A stretch of DNA of 64,000 bases from Mesorhizobium japonicum MAFF 303099 (GCF_000009625.1 NC_002678.2:3690001-3754000), one strand, 5' to 3'; counted from the first letter of the stretch, positions 35,804 to 45,565 are shown. Notes: generated by a model from the sequence alone, not told the origin. Made by a program: numbers and translations.

Positions 35804-35974
35804 CTACCGCATTTTTACCTTCGGCGTGAGCTCCTCGATCCGCGCCGTAGCTCCGTCCTGGACCATCGCGTGTGCAAGCGCCTCGGCTTCTCCCTTGTCC
35901 GATGACAGGATCGTCCGCCAGTGCGGCTTGACGAAGACGCTGACGATGTAGGTCGTTGCTGGCTTGTCGCTCAT
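35804..35974 (-). CDS. 56-residue protein of the TTYxVSV...PHWRT family (copy 1)
   Basis: A short gene with ATG 35974 behind GGGGACGAG. The protein reads KPATTYIVSVFVKPHWRTIL early and ARIEELTPKVKMR at the end. It is clearly homologous to the 54-residue protein at 61772-61936 (shared TTY-VSV, PHWRT-L, RIEE-TPK). Both copies stand near a CC...DCHP gene. Function unknown; the conserved spacing argues for a real protein. Confidence 0.7.
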   Translation of the reverse strand: MSDKPATTYIVSVFVKPHWRTILSSDKGEAEALAHAMVQDGATARIEELTPKVKMR

Positions 35975-36288
35975 CTCGTCCCCATGGGCAATTGAAAGCC
36001 CGCGCCTCTGGCGGAGAACGCGGGCCGATCAGCGTTACCCGATCTTCAGCAGGCAATGGGGGCACCGCCCGCTGCCAGGCCCAAACTTTCAGATGCGTCT
36101 CATGTTCCATCAAGCCATGGCGCGTTAGTACCCGCCGCCCCATTCACGGCAGCGGCGGGCGTCCCATGGGGTGAGAGGGACTTGCAGGGCGGCGGGCGCC
36201 GATGATTCCACGCTTAGACGGCTAAGGCGATTTCAATACGGTCTAGTAGATCAATCCTGAAGGCTAGTTATTGTTAAGCAATCGCACT
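35975..36288. other. Intergenic stretch with GC hairpins
   Basis: No gene is supported. Two hairpins are visible: gcccgcg/cgcgggc (35998-36025) and cccgccgc/gcggcggg (36131-36159). The second may act as a weak terminator for the leftward DUF1508 gene. Neither is followed by a T-run. Confidence 0.4.
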
Positions 36289-36465
36289 CTAGCTGTTATC
36301 CTCAACGGGCGCGTTCGGGCCGTTTTTCTTGATTGAATCGATGGCGTTTTGGGCGCCGGCCTTGGTTGAATAGCCCTCAGTAGAGAACATCACTTCGCTG
36401 TTGTATTTGAAGCGAACGCGATATTCGCCGGCCTTGTCCTTGTATATCTCGAACTTGTGAGCCAC
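36289..36465 (-). CDS. DUF1508 (YegP-like) small protein
   Basis: A 58-residue protein from GTG 36465, preceded by a near-perfect AGGAGGA. The sequence KFEIYKDKAGEYRVRFKYN, then STEGYSTKAGAQNAIDSIKK is a single DUF1508/YegP repeat (most members have two). It is a small cytoplasmic stress-associated fold of unknown biochemical role. Confidence 0.85.
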   Translation of the reverse strand: MAHKFEIYKDKAGEYRVRFKYNSEVMFSTEGYSTKAGAQNAIDSIKKNGPNAPVEDNS

Positions 36466-36476
36466 GTTTTCTCCTC

Positions 36477-36761
36477 CTACGCGGAACGGTTTTTAATCGC
36501 GGCGATGATCGCGGTCAGAATTGCGCCGCCCGCGCCGCCGGCAACAAGTTGGCTTATGATGCCGCCGACGGACAAATTGCCGGCCTGCGCAGCGGCAGAG
36601 ATCGCCGGTATCAGGAGCGATACTATCTGTCCTAGCACACCGCCGCCCACAGCCCCGGCAATTGTGTTGCCAATCGTACCGATGTCCAAGCTTGGCGAAG
36701 CCTTACCCACCGCGTTGCCGCCGACTGCGCCAGCGACCAGATTAATCAGAATTTGTTCCAT
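36477..36761 (-). CDS. Glycine-rich hydrophobic protein, rhizobial family
   Basis: A 94-residue protein starting MEQILINLVAGAVGGNAVGK, with repeated GAVGG/GNTIAG segments and LVAGGAGGAILTAIIAAIKN at the end. It resembles a family common in rhizobia that inserts in membranes. It ends 11 bases before the DUF1508 start, so the two form an operon. Function unknown. Confidence 0.75.
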   Translation of the reverse strand: MEQILINLVAGAVGGNAVGKASPSLDIGTIGNTIAGAVGGGVLGQIVSLLIPAISAAAQAGNLSVGGIISQLVAGGAGGAILTAIIAAIKNRSA

Positions 36762-36803
36762 AAAAGCCCCCTGACATGACTGCGAATCACCGGCAAAAAC
36801 AAA

Positions 36804-36818
36804 GCCCCCTCGGGGGGT
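36804..36818 (-). terminator. Rho-independent terminator (leftward)
   Basis: On the minus strand a CCCCC-CGA-GGGGG hairpin is followed by CTTTGTTTTT. It lies about 40 bases upstream of the glycine-rich gene and would stop transcription coming from 37027-37242. Confidence 0.55.
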
Positions 36819-37026
36819 CACTGCATTCTATACGCTGTTTTTGACGCTGGATAGACAACGGGCAATCGGCGACACGGCCTGCTTCAAAGTTGCAGGGTTG
36901 CATTAGTATTGTCCTCGCCAACGCTACTCGCATGCTCAATCGCCGCGTCGCTTGAGACCTTGCGGCATAGAACGAGGTCGGTTTGGGTCCCAACTAGTTT
37001 CCTTCGGTCTGGCCCTTAACTAATAG

Positions 37027-37242
37027 CTAGTAGCTTGTATGAACCGCTATCAAAATCGCGACGACAGTGAGTAACGAGCACCCAGCACAAAGAAAGAAGC
37101 CTAGCCCCGCAATTATTTGGAATTCGGCAGGGAACGATCGAAACGATTGCCATGTGAATTTCTTGTCCTCCCATTGTTGAAATCGGCGGACTTCACTCTC
37201 GTTTGTGGCCGGTTTCGATCGTTGATCGACCCCTTCTGTCAC
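37027..37242 (-). CDS. Small single-pass membrane protein
   Basis: A 71-residue protein from GTG 37242 with a perfect AAGGAGG ribosome site. A charged N-terminal half is followed by a C-terminal helix (FQIIAGLGFFLCAGCSLLTV). No family recognised. The strong ribosome site supports it as a real gene. Confidence 0.6.
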   Translation of the reverse strand: MTEGVDQRSKPATNESEVRRFQQWEDKKFTWQSFRSFPAEFQIIAGLGFFLCAGCSLLTVVAILIAVHTSY

Positions 37243-37316
37243 GCTGGCCTCCTTCTTTAGGCGAATATCAAAATCTCTCTTTAAAATATCAGCAACGGGG
37301 ATGACGCCGGGTCATG

Positions 37317-37709
37317 CTATTGAGCATCTTCGGGCTTCGCAATGTCTCTCGCTCGCGCCGCCGTTTCGCCTTTTAGTTCGATGGTCTCTGACGGATCCGG
37401 CAGGTACTTCGTGCCAACGACGCGGATATTTCGACGAGTCGGATGCACCGGTTGAGCCGTACCTTGGGTGGGCTCCTGATAATTCGGCAGGCGGCCCCGA
37501 TCTTCCAATTCATGAGAGCATAGCTCTGAGCATCCCAGCTGCGGTCGGGCCGTGGGCGCCGGTGCCGAAACAGGAAGCAGCAAAAAATTGCCGGATGCCA
37601 TGCAGACAGAAGCCATCTGGAAAAACGCAACGACCGCAAGAATAGGCTTTGGTGGCAAACCTCGCGCGGGCGGAACCTCACAAGGCAAAATCGGAGGTTG
37701 CTCGTTCAT
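37317..37709 (-). CDS. Proline-rich hypothetical exported protein
   Basis: A 130-residue protein with a hydrophobic stretch (PILAVVAFFQMASVCMASG) after a proline-rich start, and a C-terminal RRNIRVVGTKYLPDPSETIE. The RVVG-KYLPDP motif recurs in rhizobial proteins of unknown function. A hairpin-free overlap with other frames makes the call moderate. Confidence 0.5.
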   Translation of the reverse strand: MNEQPPILPCEVPPARGLPPKPILAVVAFFQMASVCMASGNFLLLPVSAPAPTARPQLGCSELCSHELEDRGRLPNYQEPTQGTAQPVHPTRRNIRVVGTKYLPDPSETIELKGETAARARDIAKPEDAQ

Positions 37710-37948
37710 CGCAGCACGCGTTAACCTGACTACCGCACGTTCAAACGCTAATGATGGGCGTTATTGAGCGGCGCGGCTATCAGGCAAACACCTGAGTGGG
37801 CGCGGGGAAATTCCCTAGATGTTGATCCCGTGCTTTGATGTTCACCATTGTCGTTCGCATCAGAGGATGCGCTACCGGCAGCTTCTGTTGGGACCGCCGC
37901 GACGAGAGAGGCGATCCGTCGAGCGGTTCATCCCGGAAATGTTTCGGA

Positions 37949-38596
37949 TCAAGGCAAAGTAAGTTTGTTGCGGATCGCATAGCGTACGAGATCAACCGCA
38001 TTGCGAAGACCGAGTTTACGCATCGCGGTGGTCCGATGAGAATCCACTGTCTTAACACTGACTCCTAGTCGGGCTGCGATGCGCTTATTGGACTCGCCTT
38101 CCGAGACAAAGCGCACAACCTCCCGCTCTCGGTTGGTCAGATTGCGGGAGGTGACGTCGCTTTGGCCATCCAAGAAATCTTGAAGCACGCATTCGCTGAC
38201 CCGCGGTGAAAAATATGTTTGGCCCCGAATGAGCGCGGCGACAGCGGCAACAAGTTCGCTGTCGTCTTCAATCTTCAGCAGATAACCACGGGCGCCCGCC
38301 CTGAGCGTTTCGCGAATGAGGCTCTCGTCCTCGTGCATTGTGTAGATCAGAACCTCGGTTTCCGGCATTGTCCGCCGGATAATTCGGGTTGCTTCCAGTC
38401 CGTTGAGAACTGGCAAGCTATAGTCCAGGATTACGATTTTTGCGGCATGCTCCCGCGCTAGTCTCACCGCTGTCTCGCCATTGTCAGCTTCGCCGCAAAC
38501 CCACCACTCCGCCCGCTGCTCCAACACCGCCCTTATTCCGCTGCGGACAATTGGATGGTCGTCAGCAATCACTATCTTGATCCTCGGGTCGACCAT
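37949..38596 (-). CDS. NarL/LuxR-family response regulator
   Basis: A 215-residue protein with a receiver domain (IKIVIADDHPIVRSG, phosphoacceptor D58 in IVILDYSLP) and a C-terminal LuxR helix-turn-helix (LTNREREVVRFVSEGESNKR, then LGVSVKTVDSHR). ATG 38596 is preferred over the upstream ATG 38638 because AAGAAGAG precedes it. The cognate kinase gene lies directly upstream in the same direction. Confidence 0.92.
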   Translation of the reverse strand: MVDPRIKIVIADDHPIVRSGIRAVLEQRAEWWVCGEADNGETAVRLAREHAAKIVILDYSLPVLNGLEATRIIRRTMPETEVLIYTMHEDESLIRETLRAGARGYLLKIEDDSELVAAVAALIRGQTYFSPRVSECVLQDFLDGQSDVTSRNLTNREREVVRFVSEGESNKRIAARLGVSVKTVDSHRTTAMRKLGLRNAVDLVRYAIRNKLTLP

Positions 38597-38675
38597 GACG
38601 CGCTCTTCTTGATCGGTTTGGGTTGCGTTGCGTTCCATTCTTGCTGGGCCGGCACATCTTGCCTTAACAATTCTG

Positions 38676-40361
38676 TCAAGCGGTCGCCTTCGGATGGACC
38701 GCTCCGTCAAGCCGTGGAAAATAGAGTTTAACGATTGTTCCTGTGCCTTCCTCGCTGGAAATATTGATACTTCCTCCACTTTGTTTCATAAAGACATACA
38801 CCTGATTTAAACCAAGCCCATTTCTGCGCCCCAATTCTTTCGTCGTGAAAAACGGGTCCATCGCGTGACGAATTACTGCCGGCGACATTCCGAGACCCTC
38901 GTCGCGAACCGAGATTTCAACCCATCCTTCTCTTCCTTTCCCCGGGAGCGCATCGGCCACGCGCATACGAATGGTGACAACCCCACCAGACGGCATCGCA
39001 TCGCGAGAATTCAAAACGAGGTTCAGGACAGCAGCCTTGAACCGAGGAGCATCGACAAGAGAGGTGAGTTCTGTTTGCGCAGCCCGAAAATCGATCTCGA
39101 TTCTAGGCCCGGCGGCCTGTTTGAGGATTGGCAACAATGTCAGAATTAAACCATTCAATTCGCACGGAGCGGGCATCAGATTTCGGTTGCGCGAGATCGA
39201 AAGCAATTGTTCTATCAGCTCACGTGCGTCGCCAACTGATCGGTCGGCATTGACCAAAAGCGCGGTGGCATCTGGGTTTTTTGCCACCAACGGCCGCAGA
39301 AGTGAAAAAGCTGACCGGATGATTCGTAGAGAGTTTCCGAAATCGTGAGCAACGCCACCGGCGAAGCGTCCGATCGATTCCAGCCGCTCCGCTTGCGCCA
39401 GAGCCTCTTGGGTCAGTGCTTCGCGGCGTCGGTACCAACGGGCCAGTACCTCCAGAAATGTCAGCATTGCCAGGACGATCGCGCCGCCGATAACAAGTAC
39501 CGTCACGTGGGCCCGCCATGGCTGCATGACGTCATCTTCGTTCAGCGTGACAATCATGACCACGGGTGTTCCAGCAACCGCTTGAAAGCCAGCGAGCCGG
39601 CGCACTGTATCGATTGGGCTCGTCGACCAGAACGTGCCTTCTCGGAATTTTGCAAGCAGGCTACGAAAAGGCTCCGATGAAGCAAAGGACTTGCCGATCG
39701 CTTCATCCTGCTGCGGAGAGCGCGCGAGCAGAGTACCATCTTGAAGAAGTAATGCGATGGTGCCGCCGCCAACCCAAAGCTGGCGATAAAATGCCTCGAA
39801 GTAAAGGGGCTCGACAGCTGCAACGACGATGCCGCCGAACCCTCCCCCAGCAGCTTTGACGCTTCGGCTGAGACTGATGAACCAGACGCCCACGGATCGG
39901 CTCCTCAGGGGCCGACCGAAGTACAAACCTATGGTGGCATCATTTTTTTGTGCGAGGAAATAGGGACGGTCAGCGAGACTGACGCGAGGCGTAGCGGGAT
40001 AGTCGGTGTCATGAGAGATGAACCCGTCCGCTCCGATCACAAAGAGCGCTCGTACATAAGGCAGCGAATGAAGGCGGTTCCTCAACCTAGAGCGAAAACC
40101 GGCATCATTGTCAGCCATTTCGGGATGCTCGGCGAGGTCGTTCGAGATGCTCAAGAGGCTCAGGTCAACCGATTGAAAGGTCCTCGCGGTCTGCTCCGAC
40201 AGAACACGAACCAGGTTCTGTATTGTGCGTTCGGCATTGTCTCGGGCGTCCCGGTAGCTCCGCCATGCTTCGAGCGCCACCATAGTACAAACCACCGCTG
40301 CAAAAATCACAGCCGGGATTGACAGTCCGATACGCCGGCGGCTTGTCGCTCGCGTGGGCAT
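38676..40361 (-). CDS. Membrane sensor histidine kinase with Cache domain
   Basis: A 561-residue protein. A first helix (residues 12-32) is followed by a periplasmic double-Cache sensor (about 40-280), a second helix (285-305), then a dimerisation domain with H339 in GGVAHDFGN, and an ATPase with N-box NLVLNSRDAM, DEGLGM and GLGLNQVYVF. It should phosphorylate the response regulator encoded downstream at 37949. The ligand is unknown; Cache domains usually bind small molecules such as carboxylates or amino acids. Confidence 0.93.
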   Translation of the reverse strand: MPTRATSRRRIGLSIPAVIFAAVVCTMVALEAWRSYRDARDNAERTIQNLVRVLSEQTARTFQSVDLSLLSISNDLAEHPEMADNDAGFRSRLRNRLHSLPYVRALFVIGADGFISHDTDYPATPRVSLADRPYFLAQKNDATIGLYFGRPLRSRSVGVWFISLSRSVKAAGGGFGGIVVAAVEPLYFEAFYRQLWVGGGTIALLLQDGTLLARSPQQDEAIGKSFASSEPFRSLLAKFREGTFWSTSPIDTVRRLAGFQAVAGTPVVMIVTLNEDDVMQPWRAHVTVLVIGGAIVLAMLTFLEVLARWYRRREALTQEALAQAERLESIGRFAGGVAHDFGNSLRIIRSAFSLLRPLVAKNPDATALLVNADRSVGDARELIEQLLSISRNRNLMPAPCELNGLILTLLPILKQAAGPRIEIDFRAAQTELTSLVDAPRFKAAVLNLVLNSRDAMPSGGVVTIRMRVADALPGKGREGWVEISVRDEGLGMSPAVIRHAMDPFFTTKELGRRNGLGLNQVYVFMKQSGGSINISSEEGTGTIVKLYFPRLDGAVHPKATA

Positions 40362-40646
40362 TCTATCCTGACCCGTCTGGGCTTCGATGTGTGGCCGTAC
40401 TTATGGTGCGCCCCGATCGCCGTGCGAACACTTTTCAGTCGTCCCTCAGTTCCTTCTTCACGAAGTCGGAAATCCTACAGTACGTTTACCTCTACCACGG
40501 TTCGGAACCAGGAACTAGTTTGGCTGGGCGGCGGGGCGCGGCTACAATTCGTCGGGTTTCATTGGCCATTGTTCAATTCGCAGGACGCCTGCATTGCAAT
40601 TTCACGTCATTAGCGGCTCACTAAGCGGCCAAGAACCTATCAGCAG

Positions 40647-41066
40647 CTATTTTCTGGCGAGGAGATCGCGAATCTGAGTGAGCAAAGCAATATCAGCAGG
40701 GGGCGGAGCAGCAGCCGCCGGCTTCTCGCGCTCAAGCCGCTTGCGCAGATTGTTCACCGCTTTGACCATCAGAAAGATGATGAAAGCGAGGATAACGAAG
40801 TTGAGCGCCACGGTAATGAAGCTGCCATAGGCTAGGACGGCACCTTGCTTCCTGGCGTCGGCCAGCGAGGTCGCGTTAACAGCTGATGAGAGCCCGACGA
40901 AATAGTTGTTGAAGTCCAGCCCGCCGAAAATCGCGCCGATGATCGGCATGATGATGTCATTGACCAGGGAATCGACGATCTTGCCGAAGGCAGCGCCGAT
41001 GATGACGCCGACGGCCAGGTCCATCACATTGCCCTTGGAAATGAATTCCTGGAATTCTTTCAGCAT
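40647..41066 (-). CDS. mscL: Large-conductance mechanosensitive channel (copy 1)
   Basis: A 139-residue Msc[21 protein letters not shown] is the N-terminal helix and pore segment, [20 protein letters not shown] the second helix, with a charged C-terminal bundle. It releases solutes under hypo-osmotic stress. It is about 90% identical by eye to the second mscL at 53790-54212 and in the opposite orientation. ATG 41066 matches the family start. Confidence 0.95.
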   Translation of the reverse strand: MLKEFQEFISKGNVMDLAVGVIIGAAFGKIVDSLVNDIIMPIIGAIFGGLDFNNYFVGLSSAVNATSLADARKQGAVLAYGSFITVALNFVILAFIIFLMVKAVNNLRKRLEREKPAAAAPPPADIALLTQIRDLLARK

Positions 41067-41865
41067 TCTGGTCTCCTCCATGTTGGCGGGCCTGATCAAG
41101 GCAGATCACTGCTCGCTTTAGGAGATTGAACTGAGATTACTCCCACGTCCACGGGATTCGCGACGTCGAAGCCTATGTGATTGGGCCAGCCGAACAGGGT
41201 TCGTACTTCGTGGTCGCATCAAGCATTCTGGGGACTACCTGGAAGAGCTGAACCGCCCCGGTTTGATCGGAGGGCGTTTGGTTTGAGTCACGCGCCATGG
41301 CTGGGTCTTCGAGCATGGCGTAGTAGCGTTCCTCGGCTTCGGTCGGCGGCATCTTGCCGAGTCATTGTTGAACCAGTCGATCCATTCCAGCGTCTCGAAC
41401 CGACGGCCTCGAACGAGCGCCATGGTCCGCGTCGATGGATCACTTCGGAGTCGCTGACGCTACCAACCGAGGGCTCGGGGCGCCCTCTACTCGGTATTAG
41501 GATGAACGATCCTATCAGCCCAAACTGCCGGAACTGACTTGCGATTGAGGCCGCTCTAAGCGTCGCCCTCAATCTTCCCTGGGACAAAACGCGGATCGGC
41601 GTGCCATGTTGCATTCGTATTCCCTCAGATGGCGCACAGTGTGAAATCTGAGAGACCACTTGGTTGTTATATACCGGGCTAACCAGAGTGAGTGTTTGGG
41701 CATACAGACGATCGAAAGGATATACTACAACAAAGACCCAACCAGTTTGCGCTCCACTAGATCGTCGACATTCTCCTAAATTCTTTATGATCCTATTTAC
41801 GATCGAAACATCAGAAAGCGCTAACATATCGCCGCGAGTGCATGACCGGTAGCTGAGTCACGCAA
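41067..41865. mobile_element. Region with IS3-family remnant (about 41249-41425)
   Basis: The plus strand from 41249 (tgaaccgccccgg, then gtttggtttgagtca) matches the terminal repeat area of IS3-family elements. On the minus strand frames around 41340-41420 give TLEWIDWFNN, the end of an IS3 orfB transposase, followed by frameshifted pieces of its usual EAEERYYAMLED tail. Only this 3' end remains. The rest of 41426-41865 holds no gene I can support. Confidence 0.7.
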
Positions 41866-42330
41866 ATGCAGAACAATATATCGCAAATTTCCCAGGAAAT
41901 CGCGAGGAGCACGTCATTCGACGCCTATTCATTTTGGCGAATTCAGAGAGACATCGACGACCAGGTTTTTGCCCTCGCGAGGAACAGAACCCCAATACCG
42001 ATTGAACTGGCAAGGCTGAAAGACGTCGTCGCTAAGGCGCGCGTTTTGCGGCGAACCAACCTTCGTTCGCGCGACACCGATGCGAGCAGCCTTCTACCGG
42101 AAATCACGGTCCAGACGTTCCAAGGCTTCGACCCGTTCGACTTTGTAGCCCGTTACCGAGCGTTGGGGGGCCTGCGGCTAGCTGTTGACGTCGGCTTTGC
42201 AATTGAAGTCAGACAATGGGACAAGGACACTCCCGAAGCCGATAGTTTCTGGATACGTGGTTGGACGGCTCTTGATCAAAAACGGCAATCTGCTGTTGCC
42301 CGTGCCTTGCTTGTCCGGGGGCGCTTTTGA
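41866..42330 (+). CDS. Hypothetical protein
   Basis: A 154-residue protein starting MQNNISQISQEIARS. The composition is protein-like and the C-terminal half (FDPFDFVARYRALGGLRLAV) looks folded, but no family is recognised. The ribosome site is weak. It is preceded by IS debris. Confidence 0.5.
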   Translation: MQNNISQISQEIARSTSFDAYSFWRIQRDIDDQVFALARNRTPIPIELARLKDVVAKARVLRRTNLRSRDTDASSLLPEITVQTFQGFDPFDFVARYRALGGLRLAVDVGFAIEVRQWDKDTPEADSFWIRGWTALDQKRQSAVARALLVRGRF

Positions 42331-42648
42331 TCTCGACTGGCTCTAGGGTGGCAGCGCGCTTGATGTCTCCGATGTTCTGGTCGCCCCAACGATGCCCAAG
42401 TGGCCTGCAAATCGGCGGGTCAATTGCTGCTGCAACGATTTGTGAATAAGCCCCGAAATCGGCCCCCCCACGAAAATGCATCCTGACGTTCCGCATTCAT
42501 TGGGCGGATTCGGAACATTGCCGGGGTTCCAATCGGCGCTGACCGGGACCCCGGCAATACAGCCAATTCCAATGACAAATCAGCATTTTGCACCAAAATC
42601 GAAGCGGTTCCGCGCTCCCTCTTGCCACTACGGGAAGAACCAGTGAAC
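42331..42648. other. Non-coding stretch with long inverted repeat
   Basis: No gene is supported. An 11-base perfect inverted repeat attgccggggt (42517-42527) / accccggcaat (42548-42558) with a 20-base loop is present, possibly the trace of a lost insertion sequence. Confidence 0.4.
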
Positions 42649-42843
42649 CTATCTACGTGGGACGAACCAGACTCGGCCCTGGCTGCCAAAGCCACTGAAA
42701 ACCTTAGAGATAATGCCGAGCGCCTTGGCGTCGGCGATCAGCTTGTACGTCAACTCGTCAATGGAGATAACATCCGCCTTCGTCGTCTCGGGGACGTTGT
42801 CGGCGATCCATCGGTCGAGGAAATTAATTCCGCGTGTGCTCAT
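42649..42843 (-). CDS. DUF768 family protein, divergent C-terminus
   Basis: A 64-residue protein beginning MSTRGINFLDRWIADNVPET, then ADVISIDELTYKLIADAKAL, the hallmark of DUF768, a family largely confined to Mesorhizobium. After GI the usual acidic EIEEDxGSVYE segment is missing and replaced by an unrelated tail, so the gene may be truncated or fused by rearrangement. Function of the family unknown. Confidence 0.7.
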   Translation of the reverse strand: MSTRGINFLDRWIADNVPETTKADVISIDELTYKLIADAKALGIISKVFSGFGSQGRVWFVPRR

Positions 42844-43123
42844 CTGGCGACAAGCTCGATAGGGGGTTAGGTTCCGGATAGCGCGGTTCGACACCAGCAC
42901 ACTTCGCCTCCCCTTCCACAGGCCGTCGCTAATTTAGCTGTCTCTTTACGACCAATCCACCCGCTTTAAACAGCGGCGATGATTCCAGACCGAATGAAGA
43001 CAGCGATCATGTCATGATCATAGCCATCGCCGCCTGTTTCGGAATCTTGGTCTTTATCATCGCCAGGAATGCCGGCACTCCGACCTATGCGATCTAGAAA
43101 AGCGCAGCCATAAGGCTCAGTCG

Positions 43124-43699
43124 TCAGCTGAAGCGGCGAACGAATTCCTCCGCGGGCAACTCGAAGGCTGACTTCTCCTGTTTGATGCGTTCGATGGGCC
43201 AGTCCCACCAGCGGATCTCCCGCAGGGCCGCGATAGTGTCGGCGGGAAAGCGGTATCTAATTAGCTTTGCCGGGTTGCCGGCCACTATCGCATAGGGCGG
43301 TACGTCCTTGGTAACCACACTGCATGCCGCAACCACGGCGCCATCACCAATAGTGACTCCCGATAGGATGGTCGCCCTTGCTCCCACCCAGACATCGTTT
43401 CCCAAGACAATCGGCCCTTTGGTCCGCAGGTATTCAATCGTCTTTTTGGTTTTCAGGATCTGGTCCTGCAATCCAAAGTTCGACGCTGTCTCCGTCGGAT
43501 GGTCGGCGTGACAAATGAACAGAACTTCCGCCGCGATGGCGCAGAAAGCGCCAATCTTCACAGGGGCTTCCTCAGAGAGGAACAGGAAAGACCCTTTATG
43601 AACGCCGTGCGAGTACCGACCCAACGTAACAAATGGAGGCAGCGGGTTTTTCGGCGGGAGGAGCCTGCTAGCCCGCAGCCACAGCGATAATCTTGACAT
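43124..43699 (-). CDS. Left-handed-beta-helix O-acetyltransferase (CatB-like)
   Basis: A 191-residue protein. The hexapeptide repeats are clear: GRYSHGVHKGSFLF, VKIGAFCAIAAEV, then GPIVLGNDVWVGARATILSG, VTIGDGAVVAACSVV and IVAGNPAKLIRYRF. This is the xenobiotic/CatB-related acetyltransferase family that transfers acetyl from CoA to hydroxyls of antibiotics or sugars. The substrate is not known and no resistance claim is made. Confidence 0.9.
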   Translation of the reverse strand: MSRLSLWLRASRLLPPKNPLPPFVTLGRYSHGVHKGSFLFLSEEAPVKIGAFCAIAAEVLFICHADHPTETASNFGLQDQILKTKKTIEYLRTKGPIVLGNDVWVGARATILSGVTIGDGAVVAACSVVTKDVPPYAIVAGNPAKLIRYRFPADTIAALREIRWWDWPIERIKQEKSAFELPAEEFVRRFS

Positions 43700-43792
43700 G
43701 TGAACGTCCTTAAAGCGCGACCCTTCTGAAACGGGTCAATGCATAGAGCAACTCGAAACCGATCGCCGGGGCGCGGTCCCGTCGACGCTAGG

Positions 43793-44023
43793 CTACCTCT
43801 CCTCCCTGATCACCGCCTCTTCATCGACTTCCGCTTCCATAGTATCGCTGACCGGCTTGTTCTTGCCGCCGGCAAGCAGCTCGCCATCGAAGCCCTTCAG
43901 CCACGCTTCTGCGAATTCGTCCCAGACCTGCGGCACAACGCGCTCCTTGCCGTCCTTGCGGGCCTGTGCGCCATACATCCACGCATAGGTGATGCGCTCC
44001 TGGTCCTTCTTAGCCACGGACAT
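43793..44023 (-). CDS. Small hypothetical protein linked to ligase pseudogene
   Basis: A 76-residue charged protein (MSVAKKDQERITYAWMYGA ... PQVWDEFAEAWLKGFDGELL). Its ATG overlaps the stop of the LigD-type ligase pseudogene, so the two were translationally coupled. Unknown function. Confidence 0.6.
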   Translation of the reverse strand: MSVAKKDQERITYAWMYGAQARKDGKERVVPQVWDEFAEAWLKGFDGELLAGGKNKPVSDTMEAEVDEEAVIREER

Positions 44024-44872
44024 CGTCTAACTCCCAGAAATCCTGCAGCGAAGCGTGCCGCAAATCTTCCTCGCCCCGCAAGTGTTTCACGCGGCCGATG
44101 AGACCCGGCTTGACCCACCGCGTCGCCGGCCGTTTCATCCCCTTCGGCGCCGGCCCCGCAGCTCTTGCACACGCGCCCAGAGGCGCTCACGGATTGCACG
44201 CCTGGAATTGATAAAGGCCGAGCCGACATACTTGCCGGTCGCCCGAATCGGCCATGAGAGCGAAGGCCGGCTTGCCTGCCTCGCGCTCGACGCCGAGCAG
44301 CTCGTATTCGTCGATCGCATAACATTTGGTCTTCAGCCAGTTCGTCGAGGGGCCGCTGCGGTATTTGCTGTCGCGGCGCTTCGACACCATGCCCTCGAGT
44401 CCGGCCTGGTCGAACAGATGGTAAATCGCATTGGCTTCGCCCGGCAGCGGCTCGCTGAACTGGATGCGCCCGCCCGGCTCGATCATGCTGGACAGGATCT
44501 CACGCCGCTCTTCAAGTGTCATGTCGCGCAGATCATGGCCATTGAGATGCAGGAGATCAAAAGCGACGAAATAGAGATCATGCTGCCGGCGCGTGATGGC
44601 CTGGCGCAGCTCGCCAAAATCCGACAGGCCGGCTTCGTCGAGCACGATGATCTCGCCGTCGACAATGGCGCTTTCCGCGCCGAGGCTGGCGGCTTCCTTT
44701 ACCAGGTCGCGATACTTCGCCGTCCAGTCGTGGCCATTGCGCGTGTAGATCCTGGTGCCGTCTTCGTCGATGATCAGCTGCGAGCGAACTTGACCTCGTG
44801 AATCCAGTCGTCGCCTTCTGGGGGCTGTTCGACGAGCGTAGGCATCAACGGCGGGATGAATTTCAGACGCAT
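44010..44872 (-). pseudogene. ATP-dependent DNA ligase (LigD-type), multiply frameshifted
   Basis: The ancestral frame can be followed from ATG 44872 (MRLKFIPPLMPTLVEQPPEG) to the stop at 44010. About 10 bases are missing after EVKF near 44785, removing DGY of the catalytic KxDGxR motif and shifting the frame. A second shift follows ALMAD near 44250, and a third near 44150 before PAPKGMKRPAT. The middle (GLEGMVSKRRDSKYRSG, KTKCYAIDEYELLG) is a good non-homologous end-joining ligase core. The gene cannot make an active enzyme as sequenced. Confidence 0.88.
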
Positions 44873-45088
44873 GGACTGACTCGCAAAACCGCTATTCAAT
44901 TAGCATGCACTCAATTAGTTCCGAAAAATGAAAGCGCCCGCTTCAATGGCAGGGGAAGCGGTACGCGCCCAACACCCGAGCGCTGTTTGTTCGCTGGGAG
45001 CCTCGCGCAGTTAGAACGACTGTCCCAATAAACAAACCTCTGGACACCTGTGTCGAAATTGCCCCATTATTTGCGTGGGGGAAATCAA

Positions 45089-45562
45089 ATGAAGAAACTG
45101 CAAGTTCTCGCGAGCGCGACGCTATGTTTGGCTGGCTGCTCAACGAGTCCTGTCGTATCCGACAGTGATCTCACGGCAATGAACACCGTGGCATTGTGCC
45201 ATGCTTTGGCCTCCAGCATTGACGAGCAATATCGAAGCAGAGTAGCAGCCCTGCTAGTTCGTCGCGGCGCGACGGCAGACAAGTGCATGCGACTTGTACA
45301 AGCCGACAACGCTGTAGCGACAGGAATAGCGGCGGCTGCTGTAGGTGGTGCGGCGGTCGCAGTAGCTGCCAACAATGGCTACGGCGGTGGATATTACCGC
45401 CCGCCGCCTACGGTGTACGGCGTGGCCTGGGATCAATTCTACGGACAGAACTACGCCCTGATCTGGCGGTGCCGGGACAAGGCCACCGGGCGTTTCGTCG
45501 ATGACTTCTACTGCAACGGTGAGCCTATGCTCGACAGCACATGGCCCGGCTGGTCAGCCTAA
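45089..45562 (+). CDS. Lipoprotein, hypothetical
   Basis: A 157-residue protein with a lipobox: VLASATLCLAGCSTSP (lipidated cysteine in LAGC). The mature part has a glycine/alanine-rich hydrophobic segment (GIAAAAVGGAAVAVAANNGY), a GYGGGYYRPPP stretch and a C-terminal cysteine-bearing domain (LIWRCRDKATGRFVDDFYCN). It ends three bases before the TcmP gene, so it may be co-transcribed. Confidence 0.75.
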   Translation: MKKLQVLASATLCLAGCSTSPVVSDSDLTAMNTVALCHALASSIDEQYRSRVAALLVRRGATADKCMRLVQADNAVATGIAAAAVGGAAVAVAANNGYGGGYYRPPPTVYGVAWDQFYGQNYALIWRCRDKATGRFVDDFYCNGEPMLDSTWPGWSA

Positions 45563-45565
45563 CGA

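Noticed and set aside
42517..42558. Inverted repeat taken as a full insertion sequence
   Set aside because: No transposase or target duplication is present; only the repeat was reported.
43014..43097. 27-codon plus-strand peptide with a membrane helix (MIIAIAACFGILVFIIARN)
   Set aside because: It has no convincing ribosome site and no neighbour link; chance frame cannot be excluded.
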